From Paracoccaceae bacterium (GTDB lineage: Bacteria > Pseudomonadota > Alphaproteobacteria > Rhodobacterales > Rhodobacteraceae), in assembly GCA_003250135.1 (NCBI GenBank), contig QKHF01000137.1:1-8171 (forward strand): 8,171 bases of DNA, given 5' to 3'. The notes below the pieces were generated by a model. The model saw nothing but the letters and a program-made list of their open reading frames with translations, was not told the origin of the DNA and did not search any database. Of this stretch, positions 7,281 through 8,171 are shown one piece after another; the first letter of the stretch is position 1, and every line of letters starts with the position of its first letter. A program made the translations under genes and the position numbers.

Positions 7281-7326
7281 GGAGCAGTTTAATGACGACT
7301 CATGACTGGAGCAGAATAATGACAAC
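7281..7326. repeat. 19-base direct repeat in the divergent intergenic region
   Basis: GGAGCAGTTTAATGACGAC (7281-7299) and GGAGCAGAATAATGACAAC (7308-7326) match at 16 of 19 positions and start 27 bases apart. On the plus strand each reads as GGAG, seven bases, then ATG, in the same frame. They open a 39-codon frame (7292-7411) that resembles nothing I recognise. On the minus strand the second copy overlaps the -10 region of the EcfG-type promoter and the first lies in the predicted leader of the AI-2E gene. The pair could therefore be a regulator site or a duplication remnant. Confidence 0.5.
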
Positions 7327-7348
7327 GCGTGAAGCCGCCGCCAGTTCC
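7324..7348 (-). promoter_or_regulatory. EcfG-type general-stress promoter for the AI-2E gene
   Basis: Read on the minus strand this is GGAAC (7348-7344), 16 bases, then CGTT (7327-7324). This is an exact match to the alphaproteobacterial EcfG (sigma-T/PhyR-controlled) consensus GGAAC-N16/17-CGTT. Predicted transcription starts around 7317, leaving a leader of about 75 bases before the ATG at 7241. The assignment is by motif only, but a mirror-image partner on the other strand of the same intergenic region makes chance less likely. Confidence 0.65.
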
Positions 7349-7468
7349 ATCCGAACATCCATAGCGACGAAAGCACGGGCCGCCGGGTTGACCCCGCGCT
7401 CGCGAGTCTGATCTCGGCACGCGCTGAACCGGCTGACGCCCAGCGCCCGAATGAGATAGCATTGTCCT

Positions 7469-7493
7469 GGAACGATAATTGATGCGGCGCGTT
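7469..7493 (+). promoter_or_regulatory. EcfG-type general-stress promoter for the DUF883 operon
   Basis: GGAAC (7469-7473), 16 bases, CGTT (7490-7493) matches the EcfG consensus exactly. Transcription would begin near 7500, 33 bases before the ATG at 7533. This excludes the in-frame upstream starts TTG 7479 and ATG 7482, which lie inside the promoter. GATAAT (7474-7479) resembles a housekeeping -10, but no -35 is found 17 bases before it. Confidence 0.7.
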
Positions 7494-7532
7494 ACTCTGA
7501 AACCAGCCGCGACCTTTCAGGAGAATGCGACC

Positions 7533-7859
7533 ATGACCAGCCGGAAATCTTCGGATGCAAGTCCCGAGTCCGACGACGAACTTGCGAAACAGCTTGAGCA
7601 GCTGAAGTCTGATGTCGCCGAACTGTCCGGGCTCTTGAAGAAGATGGGGTTGGAGAAGGCCGAGGGGCTTCGCGAAGACGCAGAGGGCCGCGCCCGGGAA
7701 TACGCCGAGATGGGACGCCGTCAGGCCGAGAAACTGTCCAGCGCCGCGTCCGACCTCGAGGCCGACATCACCGCGCATATCCGGGACAAGCCCATGCAGT
7801 CGCTGATCATGGCGGCGTTGATCGGGTTCGTGTTCGGGCTGCTCTCGCGCCGGAACTGA
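7533..7859 (+). CDS. DUF883 family protein (ElaB/YqjD-like), membrane-anchored
   Basis: This small 108-residue protein has the architecture of the ElaB/YqjD/YgaM (DUF883) family. A charged helical, probably coiled-coil region spans about 15-85 (ELAKQLEQLKSDVAELSGLLKK and onward). It ends in a C-terminal hydrophobic anchor, KPMQSLIMAALIGFVFGLLSRR (86-107), with a family-typical HIRDKP just before it. In E. coli, YqjD and ElaB are tail-anchored inner-membrane proteins that bind ribosomes in stationary phase; whether this one does is unknown. The start at ATG 7533 is supported by AGGAG nine bases upstream and by the promoter position. Its stop is one base before the next start, the same gene order as E. 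coli yqjD-yqjE, so the two are probably one operon. Confidence 0.9.
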   Translation: MTSRKSSDASPESDDELAKQLEQLKSDVAELSGLLKKMGLEKAEGLREDAEGRAREYAEMGRRQAEKLSSAASDLEADITAHIRDKPMQSLIMAALIGFVFGLLSRRN

Positions 7860-7860
7860 C

Positions 7861-8171
7861 ATGCTGGTCCGGGAAATCAGACTGGCCGCGAAACAGGCCG
7901 CGCGCGACGTGGCGCGCGCGATTGCGCTGGCTCTGGCGATCGGCCTCTGCGCGTTGGTCGCCCTTGGCTTTCTGACAACGGCGGCCTACCTGGCCGTGGC
8001 CGAGGCGGTCGGGCCGGTCGAGGCCGCCTTGGCGATCGCGGCGTTCTACGCCGTCGTCGCGATCGTGCTGGTCCTGCTGCTGGGCCGCCCGGCAGCGCGG
8101 CCGAGCCCGGAGGCGGCGCAGGACCCGCCGCTTTCCGATGCTGAATTGACGACCCGCCTGCTCGATGCGTT
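7861..8171 (+). CDS. YqjE/holin-X-like membrane protein, partial at window edge
   Basis: The open frame begins at ATG 7861, one base after the DUF883 stop, and runs off the window after 103 codons. It starts with a basic amphipathic N-terminus (MLVREIRLAAKQAARDVARA). Two hydrophobic segments follow, at about 21-45 (IALALAIGLCALVALGFLTTA) and about 55-75 (ALAIAAFYAVVAIVLVLLLG), then a Pro/Ala-rich, acidic tail. Size, topology and position after a DUF883 gene match the YqjE / putative holin-X (DUF1469) group. Their function is unknown, and 'holin' in the family name does not imply a phage origin. It is likely cotranscribed from the EcfG-type promoter at 7469-7493. Confidence 0.72.
   Translation, partial: MLVREIRLAAKQAARDVARAIALALAIGLCALVALGFLTTAAYLAVAEAVGPVEAALAIAAFYAVVAIVLVLLLGRPAARPSPEAAQDPPLSDAELTTRLLDA

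Noticed and set aside
7421..7446. Inverted repeat GCGCTG ... CAGCGC with a 14-base loop
   Set aside because: Six-base arms in GC-rich DNA are common by chance, and there is no T tract or other sign of function.
7242..7862. N-terminal extension of the AI-2E frame by about 207 codons
   Set aside because: The frame is open but is antisense to the DUF883 gene and crosses both EcfG-type promoters. The AI-2E family starts close to the first membrane helix, as from ATG 7241.

Overview
The window is GC-rich DNA with tightly packed genes and looks like an alphaproteobacterial chromosome. The main reasons are two sequences matching the consensus of the alphaproteobacterial general-stress sigma factor EcfG (GGAAC-N16-CGTT), an FNR/FnrL-like box, and the type of gene families present. 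I cannot name a genus from the sequence alone.

Left edge (1-738, minus strand): a D-2-hydroxyacid dehydrogenase gene loses its 3' third at about position 90. From there to the window edge the sequence looks like the end of an insertion sequence. It has a terminal-repeat-like end at a CTAG, and a strong Shine-Dalgarno sequence pointing out of the window where a transposase start would lie.

Centre (847-5959, plus strand): a four-gene operon encodes an ABC-type export complex followed by a phosphoribosyltransferase. In order these are a LolD/MacB/YbbA-type ATPase, a large permease with two FtsX domains and 8 predicted membrane segments, a HlyD-type periplasmic adaptor, and a COG1926-type phosphoribosyltransferase. 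The ATPase, permease and adaptor genes overlap or abut, which suggests translational coupling; the fourth follows 19 bases later with its own strong ribosome binding site. An FNR/CRP-like inverted repeat sits about 40 bases upstream of the inferred transcription start, with a TATACT -10 element and no recognisable -35 element. That is the layout of an activator-dependent (class II) promoter, possibly oxygen-responsive.

Right side (5997-8171): a minus-strand AI-2E/PerM-family membrane transporter carries an unusual stretch of eight tandem heptapeptides in its large loop. It is transcribed divergently from a plus-strand pair encoding a DUF883 (ElaB/YqjD-like) membrane-anchored protein and a YqjE/holin-X-like membrane protein that runs off the window. 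Each side of the 291-base divergent intergenic region has an exact GGAAC-N16-CGTT match, so both transcription units are probably part of the general stress response.

Taken together, the window combines an inferred low-oxygen or redox-controlled exporter operon with a general-stress divergon. No RNA gene, CRISPR array, or clear Rho-independent terminator was seen.
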